The notes beneath the pieces were generated by a model. That model made no database searches. It had not been told where the DNA came from and worked only from the letters and a program-made list of their open reading frames with translations. 41,062 nt of DNA from NCBI GenBank assembly GCA_013822345.1, contig PNKH01000074.1, positions 1 through 41,062 of the forward strand, given 5' to 3'. A program made the translations under genes and the position numbers. Each line of letters begins with the position of its first letter. The first letter of the stretch is position 1. This document shows positions 15,205-22,666 of the stretch, piece by piece. This stretch comes from Isosphaera sp. (GTDB lineage Bacteria; Planctomycetota; Planctomycetia; Gemmatales; Gemmataceae).

Positions 15205-15259
15205 AGACCAAGGACCAAGGACCAAGGACCAAGGACCAAGGACCAAGGACCAAAGACTA
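15205..15259. repeat. Right heptad array (GGACCAA)6
   Basis: One AGACCAA, six perfect GGACCAA units (15212-15253) and a terminal AGACTA. The last degenerate unit contains the TAG stop (15257-15259) of the adaptor gene. It is the reverse complement of the array at 14658-14690, so the two could pair across the four-helix-bundle gene. Confidence 0.95.
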
Positions 15260-16465
15260 CTTCTGCACCTTCACCTTCGCCCCGGGGCGGACCCGGAGGA
15301 GGTTGTCCACGATCACCTGATCGGCGGTCGTCAGCCCCTGCTCGATCGCCACCACGCCGTCGAACGCCGGGCCGGGCTCGACCGCCCGCAGTTGGGCCGT
15401 GTCGTCGGGGCCGAGCACGTACACGTACCGCTTGCTCTGCTGGGTGAAGACGGCCGTCTCCGGCACCGTGGTGACCTGCTGCGGCCGGCCGGCGTCCACC
15501 CGCACCTGGGCCGAGTCCCCGGACGACAGGAACCCGTCCGGGTTCGGGAAGGTGGCCCGGATGGTCCGGGTACCGGTGCTGCGGGCGATCTCGGTGTCGA
15601 AGAAGTCGACCGGGACGCCCGGGACGCCAGGCTGGTCGCGGGGCGGGTAGGTGCGGCCGTCCCGGAGGGTGATGCGGCACCGGAGCGGGGTGTTCGGGTC
15701 CCGCGGGTCGGGGATCGACTTCTTGTCGAAGATCTGCGTCCGGTACCACAGCGAGGTGAGTTCGTCCACGTCCCAGACGACGTAGATCGGGTCGACCGGG
15801 TCGATCTCGACGAGTTCCGTCTTGTACGCGTCCACGATGCTCCGCTCGGCGACCGGGGCCCGGCGGGTGCGGCCGGTGGTCGGGGCGAGGATGGTGCAGT
15901 ACCCGAGGTTCTCGGCCGCCTTCTCCTCGGCCGCGGTCGCCGCCTCGCGGGACGCCTGGGCGACGGCGAGCTGGGCCTTAGCCACGTCCACGTTGGCGGA
16001 CGCCTTGTCGAGGTCGTTCTGGGACCCGACGCCCTTCCTGAACGCCTCGTCGGCCCGGCGGAACTCGGCCTGGGTGAGCTTGATCTGGGCGGTCCAGTTC
16101 TCGATGTCGGCCTTCGCCTTGGACACGTCCGCCTTCGCCCGCCGCAGGTCCGCGTCGAACTGCGTCCGGTCGATCTCGAACAGCAGGGTCTTCCCCTTCT
16201 CGACCACGGCCCCGTCCTTGAACGCCCGCTTGACGAGCATCCCGCTGACCTGCGGGACCACCTTCACCGGGTCCTTGGTCTCGAGCCGGCCGGTGAACTC
16301 CTTGGTCGGGGAGTACGGCCGGACCTGGGGGTTGACGGCCCGGACGGTCGGGGCGTCCGGCGGGGCGAGCGGGGGCGGGGCCGTGCCGCACCCGCCGGGG
16401 GCGGCGACGGCCAGGCCGGCGGCCAGGGCGAGGAGTCCGGGCCGGCGGTGCGAGCGGGGGGCCAT
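15257..16465 (-). CDS. RND efflux periplasmic adaptor (membrane fusion protein)
   Basis: A 402-residue adaptor that links the RND pump to an outer-membrane channel. An N-terminal export signal is followed by GGCG at about 24-27, a plausible but imperfect lipobox with Cys26. The split lipoyl domain reads VVPQVSGMLVKRAFKDGAVVEKGKTLL at about 68-95 and YCTILAPTTGR further on, separated by a long alpha-helical hairpin (about 100-185, rich in Ala, Lys and Glu). Beta-barrel and membrane-proximal domains follow. It starts 19 bp after the tautomerase stop. The pump gene is displaced by about 600 bp because a four-helix-bundle gene lies between. Confidence 0.94.
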   Translation of the reverse strand: MAPRSHRRPGLLALAAGLAVAAPGGCGTAPPPLAPPDAPTVRAVNPQVRPYSPTKEFTGRLETKDPVKVVPQVSGMLVKRAFKDGAVVEKGKTLLFEIDRTQFDADLRRAKADVSKAKADIENWTAQIKLTQAEFRRADEAFRKGVGSQNDLDKASANVDVAKAQLAVAQASREAATAAEEKAAENLGYCTILAPTTGRTRRAPVAERSIVDAYKTELVEIDPVDPIYVVWDVDELTSLWYRTQIFDKKSIPDPRDPNTPLRCRITLRDGRTYPPRDQPGVPGVPVDFFDTEIARSTGTRTIRATFPNPDGFLSSGDSAQVRVDAGRPQQVTTVPETAVFTQQSKRYVYVLGPDDTAQLRAVEPGPAFDGVVAIEQGLTTADQVIVDNLLRVRPGAKVKVQK

Positions 16466-16484
16466 GTGGGTCTGCTCCGCGGGG

Positions 16485-16697
16485 TCAGCCGCCCGGGGGG
16501 GCGGTCTTCCGGTACTCGGTCGTCAGCACCCCGGCGAACCCCCAGTTCTCCGGGTCCACTTCCTCGATGATGACGTGGGTGTGCTCCGGCCGCTTCCCCA
16601 GCCCCTGCTGCAGGGTGCGGGTGATGTCGGCCACGATCCGCGCCTTCTGGTCCGCGGTCACCCCGTCCCGGGTGACGCGGACGGTGACGACCGGCAT
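16485..16697 (-). CDS. Tautomerase-superfamily protein (4-oxalocrotonate type)
   Basis: A 70-residue member of the 4-OT family. The mature protein would start with the catalytic Pro2 (MPVVTVRVT), which acts as a general base after Met removal. The helix DQKARIVADITRTLQQGLG and the strand HVIIEEVDPENWGFAG are typical. I chose the ATG at 16697 because Pro must follow Met; an upstream in-frame start would bury it. Only 19 bp separate it from the adaptor gene, so it heads the efflux operon. Its substrate is unknown, and a link to efflux of aromatic compounds would be speculation. Confidence 0.9.
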   Translation of the reverse strand: MPVVTVRVTRDGVTADQKARIVADITRTLQQGLGKRPEHTHVIIEEVDPENWGFAGVLTTEYRKTAPPGG

Positions 16698-16766
16698 GTC
16701 GGGGTACCGGGTGGAGAGGGGTCGGGGGTATTGATAGGGACCGGCGGCCGCCGGGGACAAGGCGGT

Positions 16767-16832
16767 CCGTCCGAGCCGGACGCGTGAGCGACGGCGGTTC
16801 GCGGCCGTCGCTCACGCGTCCGGCTCGGACGG
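16767..16832. repeat. Palindrome with CCGTCCGAGCCGGACGCGTG arms
   Basis: Perfect 29-bp arms at 16767-16795 and 16804-16832 with an 8-bp loop, the longest flawless hairpin in the window. It directly abuts the TGA stop (16833-16835) of the S41-like gene, and so would form a hairpin at the very 3' end of that message. It lies 69 bp upstream of the tautomerase start. No other copy is present. Confidence 0.96.
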
Positions 16833-18467
16833 TCACTTCGGCGGGCCGAGCTTCTTCCGGAAGTGGGTGAGGGCGGCGAGCCGGGCCGGGTCGGCGTCCG
16901 GGTCGTCGAACGGCAGGGCCTCCCGGCTGTCGGCCGGGCGGAGGGCGTGCAGCTCGGCCTGGCGGCGGAGGTCGGCCGACTTGTCGGGGGTGACCGGCAC
17001 CTCCAGCCCGGGGTCGGGGCGGACGCCCCAGTCGTCGGTCGGGCCGCTGTCCGGGGTCCGCTGCCGGTTCTTCCCGTTCGGGCGGAACGAGGTGCCGGTG
17101 GTGACCCGGAACTGGAGGTTGCCGAACCCGGCCTGGATGACGCTCTGGATCGACGCCCGGCCGACCGACCGCTGCCCGACCACCTCGCACCGGTCGTTGT
17201 CCCGGAGGGCGGACGCGATCAGCTCCCCGCCCCCGACCGTCTCCTGCCCGACCAGCACCACCAGCGGCAGGGTCGGGTACCGGCCGCCGCCGGGCGGGGT
17301 CCGCATCTCCGGCGCGGTCCCGGCCCGGCCGGGGTTGCGGTACTCCATCTTGGCGATCACCGCGTCGTCCTTGAGGAACAGCCCGGCGATCCCGGCGGCC
17401 GGGTCGACGTACCCGCCGGGGCACCACCGCAGGTCGAGGACGAGGGCCCGGCACCCGCGCTTGTCCAGGTCGGCCAGCAGCTCGTCGACCCGCTTGTCGA
17501 GCCCGAGCTCGACCGTCCCGAGCCGGAGGTACCCGATCTTGTACTTCCGGTCGAGCATGCAGTCCCACCCGCCGTCGGCGGTGCGGAACACCCCGAACGC
17601 GCTCTCGGGGGTGTACGAGTCGGCCCGCAGGGTGGCGGAGAACGGCTTGCCGGCCCCGCGGCGGAAGGTCAGGGTCCGCTCCGGCGGGAGGGCCAGGCCG
17701 GTGTTCGGGTCGAACACCGGATTCCGCGGCTGGGCGAACTCGCCGAACAGCTTGTCGGACGTGTCGGCGGTGACCTCGGCCCCGTTCAGGTGGGTGATCG
17801 CGTCCCCCGGCTTGACCCCGGCCCGCTGGGCCGGGCTGCCGGGGACGACCCGGCGGACCCGCCACGGGAACCCGGCCGGGTTCGGGACGGCGTCCGGCTT
17901 GGGGACCGGGCCGAACCACCCGGGGACCGGGGCGGCCCGCCCGGTCGCCACCCCGTACTCGGCCTGGTACAGGGCCCACCGCGGCCCGGCCACGCCCTCG
18001 ACCTCCAGCCCGACGCCGAACTCCTGGTCGGCGGACGCGGCGGCCCCGGCCCGCGGCGGGGCGAGCTGGCAGAGCGGGTCGGTCGCGGCGCGGAACCCGG
18101 CGGCGGCGGCGAACAGCGACTTCGCCCCGGTCAGCTTCGGGTGGTTGCCGAGCCGGAGCCGGGCGTCGATCAGGGCCTCGATCTGGAGGGGGGGGTGCTC
18201 GGCCCGGGTGACGGCGTCGGCGACCGCGTCCGGGACCGGCACCCCGGCCTCCTCGTACAGCCCGCGGGCGGCGGCCGCCATCAGCTCCTTGGTGGTCACC
18301 TTGCGGACGTAGTCCCGCTCGAGCTGGGTGGCGAGGTTGTAGACAGCGTGGGCGAAGGCGTGGGCCTGGCTCCGGTCGACCGCGCCGGCGGCCGGGGGCG
18401 GGACCGGGCCGCCGGGGACCGGGGCGGCGGGGGCGGCGAGCAGGGCGGCGACGGCGAGGCCGGTCAT
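16833..18467 (-). CDS. S41-family peptidase homologue, probably catalytically inactive
   Basis: A 544-residue exported protein with the layout of C-terminal processing proteases: signal peptide (1-18), helical N-region, a PDZ domain around 200-245 (VRRVVPGSPAQRAGVKPGDAITHLNG) and an S41 core (about 305-445) with ALVLDLRWCPGGYV. In E. coli Tsp the dyad is Ser430/Lys455. Aligning on the conserved Glu (E415 here) puts Gly412 where Ser should be and Arg437 where Lys should be, while the Asp (D423) is kept. It is therefore likely a non-proteolytic binding protein, or uses unusual chemistry. The start at 18467 begins the signal peptide. A perfect palindrome touches its stop codon. Confidence 0.82.
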   Translation of the reverse strand: MTGLAVAALLAAPAAPVPGGPVPPPAAGAVDRSQAHAFAHAVYNLATQLERDYVRKVTTKELMAAAARGLYEEAGVPVPDAVADAVTRAEHPPLQIEALIDARLRLGNHPKLTGAKSLFAAAAGFRAATDPLCQLAPPRAGAAASADQEFGVGLEVEGVAGPRWALYQAEYGVATGRAAPVPGWFGPVPKPDAVPNPAGFPWRVRRVVPGSPAQRAGVKPGDAITHLNGAEVTADTSDKLFGEFAQPRNPVFDPNTGLALPPERTLTFRRGAGKPFSATLRADSYTPESAFGVFRTADGGWDCMLDRKYKIGYLRLGTVELGLDKRVDELLADLDKRGCRALVLDLRWCPGGYVDPAAGIAGLFLKDDAVIAKMEYRNPGRAGTAPEMRTPPGGGRYPTLPLVVLVGQETVGGGELIASALRDNDRCEVVGQRSVGRASIQSVIQAGFGNLQFRVTTGTSFRPNGKNRQRTPDSGPTDDWGVRPDPGLEVPVTPDKSADLRRQAELHALRPADSREALPFDDPDADPARLAALTHFRKKLGPPK

Positions 18468-18568
18468 GGGGCTCCACCCGGGTGGCGGGCGCGGGCAACA
18501 CCCCAGTGTCCGCCGGCGGCCGGCCGGGTGCAAGTCACATCCGGGTAACGGGGCGGGCCGTAGCCGTA

Positions 18569-18668
18569 GTAGGGTGGGCCGAGGCCGGCGCTTCGTCGGC
18601 CGAGTCCCACCACCCGGGTCGGTAGCGGTGGGACTTGCGGGCCAGGCGCCCGCCGCGGCCCACCCTAC
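18569..18668. repeat. Family-1 palindrome, copy 3
   Basis: A 100-bp copy with both ends reading GTAGGGTGGGCC inward. It lies between two divergently transcribed genes (S41-like and ABC-2-like), unlike copies 1 and 2, which touch gene 3' ends. The right end is 31 bp before the GTG start of the permease gene. The rest of the 232-bp gap shows no clear promoter. Confidence 0.93.
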
Positions 18669-18699
18669 CCACCGGCGGCCGGGTCGCTACCACACGGGT

Positions 18700-20316
18700 G
18701 TGACCCCGCCCCGCCCGTCCGCGCCCGGCCCGCTCGTGTGGTGGGAGCTGGTCCGGCTCGCCCGCCGCGGCGACGCCGCCCGGGCCCGCGTCCTGTTGCT
18801 CTACTCCCTGCTCCTCGCGGCCGCCGGGTTCGCGTTCGTCTGGGCGTACCCGGCGTCCCCGGCCGACCCGGTCCCGGCGGCCCGGGCCGCCGACTTCGCC
18901 CGGTCGCTGGCCGTCGTGCTGCTCGAAGCCCAACTGGTGGTCGTCGCGGTCGCCACCCCGGCGTTCGCCGCCGCCGCCGTGTCCGAGGAGAAGGACCGGC
19001 ACACCCTCGACCTCCTCCTGACCACCGGCCTGACCGACCGGGAGATCGTCCGCGGGAAGGCGGCCGCCCGGGTGCTGTTCGTGCTCGCGGCGGTCGCCGC
19101 CGGGGTGCCGGTGACGGCCCTGCTGTTGCCCCTCGGCGGGGTGGAGGTCGGACTGCTCGCGGCCGGGTACGCCCTGGCGGCCGGGACGGCGGTGCTGTCC
19201 GCCGGGATCGGGATGGCCGCCGCGTGCCGGGCCGCGGACACCCGCGGCGCGCTGGTCCGGGCGTACGCGGTGTCGGCGGCGCTCCTCGTCCCGCCGCTGG
19301 CGCTGCTCAGCCCGTTCGCCATGCTCCTGTACGTCCGGGAGGGTGGCGGGTCGTGGGCGTGGCGGGCGGCGTGCGGGTTCGGGTACCCCGTCGGCCAGGC
19401 GGTGGTCGGGTGGGTGCTGCTGAACCGGGCGGCGCGGGACCTGCGGGCGGTCGAGCCGGGGGCCGGGCCGGTCCCGCCGACCGCGTACCCGGAGCCGCCG
19501 CGCGGCCGGCCGGCCCCGGTGGTGTTCGGCCCGCCGGTTGCCGAGCCGCCGCCCCGCCCGCCGCTCACCGCCGACCCGGTCCTGTGGAAGGAGCGGTACG
19601 CCGGCCGGGCGGCGCGGTTCCCGTCGCTCGACCGGCCGGGGCAGCTCGTCGGGGCGGTGGTGGCGGCGGTGGCCGTGGCACTGTTCGTCGGCGGCGGGTG
19701 GGAGGTGGTGGACCGGGCGGTGCGGGCGCTGGACCCGGACGAGGCCGGGCGGTACGTGCGGGCGGGGGATGAGACGGCGGGCGGCGGCCGGCTCGTCGCG
19801 GCCGGGGTGCTGGCGGCCGGGCTGTATCTCTTGCCGCTGGCGGCCGGGGTCAGCGGGTGCGTCGCCGGGGAGCGGTTGCGCGGCACGCTCGACCCACTGC
19901 TGGCGACGCCGCTGGACCGGCGGCGGGTGCTGCGGTCGAAGGCGCGGGCGCACGCCGAGCGCGGGCTGTTGTTCGCGGGCGGGGCGGCGGGCGGGCTGGG
20001 GGCCGGGTTCGGGGTGTACGGCGGGGTGTGGGCCGGGGCGGCGGCGGTGGCGGCGTTCGCCGCCGGGGTCGGGCTGGTGGCCGGGGCCGGGGTGTGGGCG
20101 TCGGTCCGGAGCCCGAGCCCGGTGCGGGCGTTCCGGGTGGCGCTGCCGGCGGTCGTGGCGGCGGTCGGGGTGCCGGTGCTGGCGTGGAACCTGACCGGCC
20201 CGGCCGCGCCGGCGCGTCCGGCCGAGGTGCTGGGGTGGGCGGCGGCGGCGTTCGCGGCCGCCGGGGCGGTGTCGTGGTGGCGCGCCGGGGCGGAGTTGGA
20301 CCGGGGGGGTTGGTGA
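18700..20316 (+). CDS. ABC-2-type transporter permease-like membrane protein
   Basis: A 538-residue polytopic protein. About ten to twelve hydrophobic helices occur in two clusters (roughly 28-260 and 325-525), divided by a Pro-rich cytosolic segment (about 260-300) and the sequence ADPVLWKERYAGRAARF. The segment VSEEKDRHTLDLLLTTGLTDREIVRGKAAAR matches the coupling region of ABC-2 permeases, and a similar GERLRGTLDPLLATPLDRRRVLRSKARA recurs in the second half, so it is an internal two-fold repeat. No ATP-binding partner gene is adjacent. I chose the GTG at 18700; earlier in-frame codons belong to the palindrome. Substrate unknown. Confidence 0.8.
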   Translation: MTPPRPSAPGPLVWWELVRLARRGDAARARVLLLYSLLLAAAGFAFVWAYPASPADPVPAARAADFARSLAVVLLEAQLVVVAVATPAFAAAAVSEEKDRHTLDLLLTTGLTDREIVRGKAAARVLFVLAAVAAGVPVTALLLPLGGVEVGLLAAGYALAAGTAVLSAGIGMAAACRAADTRGALVRAYAVSAALLVPPLALLSPFAMLLYVREGGGSWAWRAACGFGYPVGQAVVGWVLLNRAARDLRAVEPGAGPVPPTAYPEPPRGRPAPVVFGPPVAEPPPRPPLTADPVLWKERYAGRAARFPSLDRPGQLVGAVVAAVAVALFVGGGWEVVDRAVRALDPDEAGRYVRAGDETAGGGRLVAAGVLAAGLYLLPLAAGVSGCVAGERLRGTLDPLLATPLDRRRVLRSKARAHAERGLLFAGGAAGGLGAGFGVYGGVWAGAAAVAAFAAGVGLVAGAGVWASVRSPSPVRAFRVALPAVVAAVGVPVLAWNLTGPAAPARPAEVLGWAAAAFAAAGAVSWWRAGAELDRGGW

Positions 20317-20376
20317 TCCGCCCGGGCGGTGGTAGACTCGACCGGCGGGGCCCATCCGCCTGGCCGGGGTCGGCGC

Positions 20377-20808
20377 GTGAAGACCGGGGGTGAGCGGGAA
20401 GCCGGGATCCCAGCCGCCGTCATTCGGTTCAAGCGGGAGTACATGGGCCGCGGGCCGCAGGACGTGCGGACGTACCTGCTGGACGACCTGGCCCTGGTCC
20501 GGCTCAAGGGGGTGCCGACCCCGGCCGGGCAGCGGCTGGCGCAGGTGGAGGACCCGCACCGCGGCCGCGACCTGATCAAGCAGCTCCGGGATCAGATCCT
20601 GGCCAAGGCCCTGGCCGACATCGAGCGGACGGACAACCAGCAGAACGGCGCCCTCCGGGACGGGGTGCTCGTCCAGGCCCAGCGGGGGTTCCAGCAGGCG
20701 GCGATCGAGCTGTCCCTGTTCCTCCGGGACGAGGCCGAGATCGACTGCCTCCCCGACCCCCCGGGGGTACTCCCGGTCGACATCCGGGAGTTCGACCGGG
20801 GGCGGTGA
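20377..20808 (+). CDS. MpsC-family (DUF2294) protein
   Basis: A protein of 143 residues if the GTG at 20377 is the start; an ATG at 20329 would add 16 residues of low-complexity sequence. The core FKREYMGRGPQDVRTYLLDDLALVRLKGVPTP is characteristic of DUF2294/MpsC (PF10057). That domain is named for the MpsABC sodium-translocating, membrane-potential-generating system. No MpsA or MpsB candidate lies nearby, so its role here is open. The rest is helical and charged with no membrane segment. It is convergent with the next gene; a small hairpin holds both stop codons. Confidence 0.65.
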   Translation: MKTGGEREAGIPAAVIRFKREYMGRGPQDVRTYLLDDLALVRLKGVPTPAGQRLAQVEDPHRGRDLIKQLRDQILAKALADIERTDNQQNGALRDGVLVQAQRGFQQAAIELSLFLRDEAEIDCLPDPPGVLPVDIREFDRGR

Positions 20809-20827
20809 CCGCCCCGGCCGGTCACCG
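20803..20827. terminator. Short hairpin holding two convergent stop codons
   Basis: CGGTGACCG at 20803-20811 and CGGTCACCG at 20819-20827 form a perfect 9-bp stem with a 7-bp loop. The stem arms contain the TGA of the plus-strand MpsC-like gene and the TGA of the minus-strand propeller gene. No T-tract follows on either strand, so termination is only possible, not shown. Confidence 0.4.
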
Positions 20828-22636
20828 GCCGAGGTCCCACACCAGGACCGACCCGAGGGCGTGGGCGGTCACCGCCCGGGTGCCGTCCGCGGACACCGCC
20901 AGGACGGCGGTCCACCCGCCGTCCGGGACGGTCCGGAACGGCTTCAACTCCCGCCCGCCGGCCACGTCCCACACCGCCATCCGGTCGCGGTACACGGCCA
21001 CCAGCCGCCGCCCGTCGGCCGACAGCTCGGCCGCCAGCAGGCCGTCCGCCGGGGCCCGCACCACCTCCCGCTCGGCCTTCGCGTCCCAGACCGCGAACCC
21101 GACCATCGGCGGGTCGCCCGTCAGCGGTTTCTTCCCGTACACCGGCCCGGCCAGCACCCGCCGGTCCGCCGACCGGGACCACGACCACGGCGGCGTCCGG
21201 GCCGCCGGACGGGTGGACGTCTTCCCGGCCGCCGGGTCCCACCGCACCTCCACCTCTTCCCGGGTCTCCGTCGAGTCCTCCTCGTACCGCCCGACCGTGG
21301 TCGCGACCGTGACCGTCCCGTCCGGGTCGACCGCCGCCCACTGGTAGGTCTCGTTCGGGAACTCCTTCGTCGCCGCCGCCCCGGCCTTCAATACCGGCCC
21401 GACCTTGCCGGTCGTCACGTCCACCCCGACCACCTCCCGCTGGCCGACCGCGTACACGGTCCGGCCGTCCGGCCCGAGCGCCCACCCCCGGGTGCCGCGG
21501 AGGGCGTCGAACGGCCACGGCCGCCCGGCCGGGAGGTTCCAGTACAGGCAATCGTCGTCGTTCCCGGCCACCACCCACCTGCCGGCGGGGTCGAGGAGCA
21601 GCCGGTCGGCCGGCCGGGTGAGGCCGGGGGGCAGTTCCGGCCACCGCGACTTGCCGGTCGCCGCGTCCCACAGGGCGAGGGTCGGGTACGTGGTCACCAG
21701 GCCGCGGCCGTCCGGGGTGAACGCGACCCGGCCGTACCCGGCCGGCTTCGGGTACAGCTCCTTCCCGGTCTTCGCGGAGACGACGCCCCGGTTCGTGACC
21801 AGGAGCGACCCGTCCGGGCTGAACGCCAGGAGGTCCAGGTTGACCCCGGCCGGGGTCGCCTCCCACCCGGGGAGCGGCTTGCCGGTCGCCGCGTCGAGCC
21901 GCTCGAGCCAGTGGTCCCCGCTCCCGGACCGGACGACCACGGCCTTCCCGTCGGGGGTGAAGACCGCGGCGGCGAACTGGCCGGACGAGACCGCCCACAG
22001 CCGCTTCCCGGTCGCCGCGTCCCAGCACGACAGCTCGCCGGAGTACCCGGGCATGCCGCTGGTCACCGCCACCCGGGCGCCGTCGCGGGAGGCGGTGGCG
22101 TTGTTCGTCTGCCCGGGGAGCGGGCCGAGCGGGACCGGGTCGCCGCCGGCCGGGCGGACGACGGCGACGAACTCCCGGGCGTCGTCCGGCCACCCTTTGC
22201 CGGTGCGGCGGCCGCGCGCCACGAACGGCGTCCCGTCCGGCGGCGTCTGCCGGCCCCACGGGTCGGCCACCTCGAACCCGTCGGGGAAGGTCAGCTCCCG
22301 GACCGTCTTCCCGGTCCGCGCCTCGACCACCCGGAGGGTGCGCGGGCCGACCCTGGCGAGGTACTCGGTCAGCCCCGGGAGGAAGGCGTGCCGGGCGCCG
22401 GGGGTCGGGACGACCGGGGCGGTCGCGAGGAGCCGGCCGGTCGCCAGGTCCCACTCGCACAGCCGGCCGGGGGTGTCGGAGACGGTGCGGACCGTCTTCC
22501 CGTCCGGTGCGACGGCGAGGCCGGTGGTGGAGTACGACCGGCGGGCGGTGGTGCCGAGCCGGGCGACCGCCCCGTCGGGCAGCGGGTCGAGCGGCAGGGC
22601 GGCGGCGAGCGCGACGAGCAGGGCGGCGGGGGACAC
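20822..22636 (-). CDS. Exported WD40/PQQ-like beta-propeller protein
   Basis: A 604-residue protein with a short signal peptide (about 1-16) and many propeller-blade repeats ending in patterns such as VAPDGKTV, LWDAATGKSRW, FTPDGKAVVV, CWDAATGKRLW and FSPDGSLLVTN. These resemble WD40 or quinoprotein-type blades, probably making one or two propellers. Such proteins are usually binding scaffolds rather than enzymes. The start is GTG at 22636 with GGAGG eight bases upstream. It is 30 bp downstream of a second propeller gene on the same strand, and the two are likely co-transcribed and related by duplication. Confidence 0.85.
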   Translation of the reverse strand: MSPAALLVALAAALPLDPLPDGAVARLGTTARRSYSTTGLAVAPDGKTVRTVSDTPGRLCEWDLATGRLLATAPVVPTPGARHAFLPGLTEYLARVGPRTLRVVEARTGKTVRELTFPDGFEVADPWGRQTPPDGTPFVARGRRTGKGWPDDAREFVAVVRPAGGDPVPLGPLPGQTNNATASRDGARVAVTSGMPGYSGELSCWDAATGKRLWAVSSGQFAAAVFTPDGKAVVVRSGSGDHWLERLDAATGKPLPGWEATPAGVNLDLLAFSPDGSLLVTNRGVVSAKTGKELYPKPAGYGRVAFTPDGRGLVTTYPTLALWDAATGKSRWPELPPGLTRPADRLLLDPAGRWVVAGNDDDCLYWNLPAGRPWPFDALRGTRGWALGPDGRTVYAVGQREVVGVDVTTGKVGPVLKAGAAATKEFPNETYQWAAVDPDGTVTVATTVGRYEEDSTETREEVEVRWDPAAGKTSTRPAARTPPWSWSRSADRRVLAGPVYGKKPLTGDPPMVGFAVWDAKAEREVVRAPADGLLAAELSADGRRLVAVYRDRMAVWDVAGGRELKPFRTVPDGGWTAVLAVSADGTRAVTAHALGSVLVWDLGR

Positions 22637-22666
22637 GGCGACCTCCGGGGCCGGGGTGCGGGGATT

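Noticed and set aside
15205-15259. Possible CRISPR-like array
   Set aside because: The units are contiguous heptamers without spacers and no cas gene is nearby.
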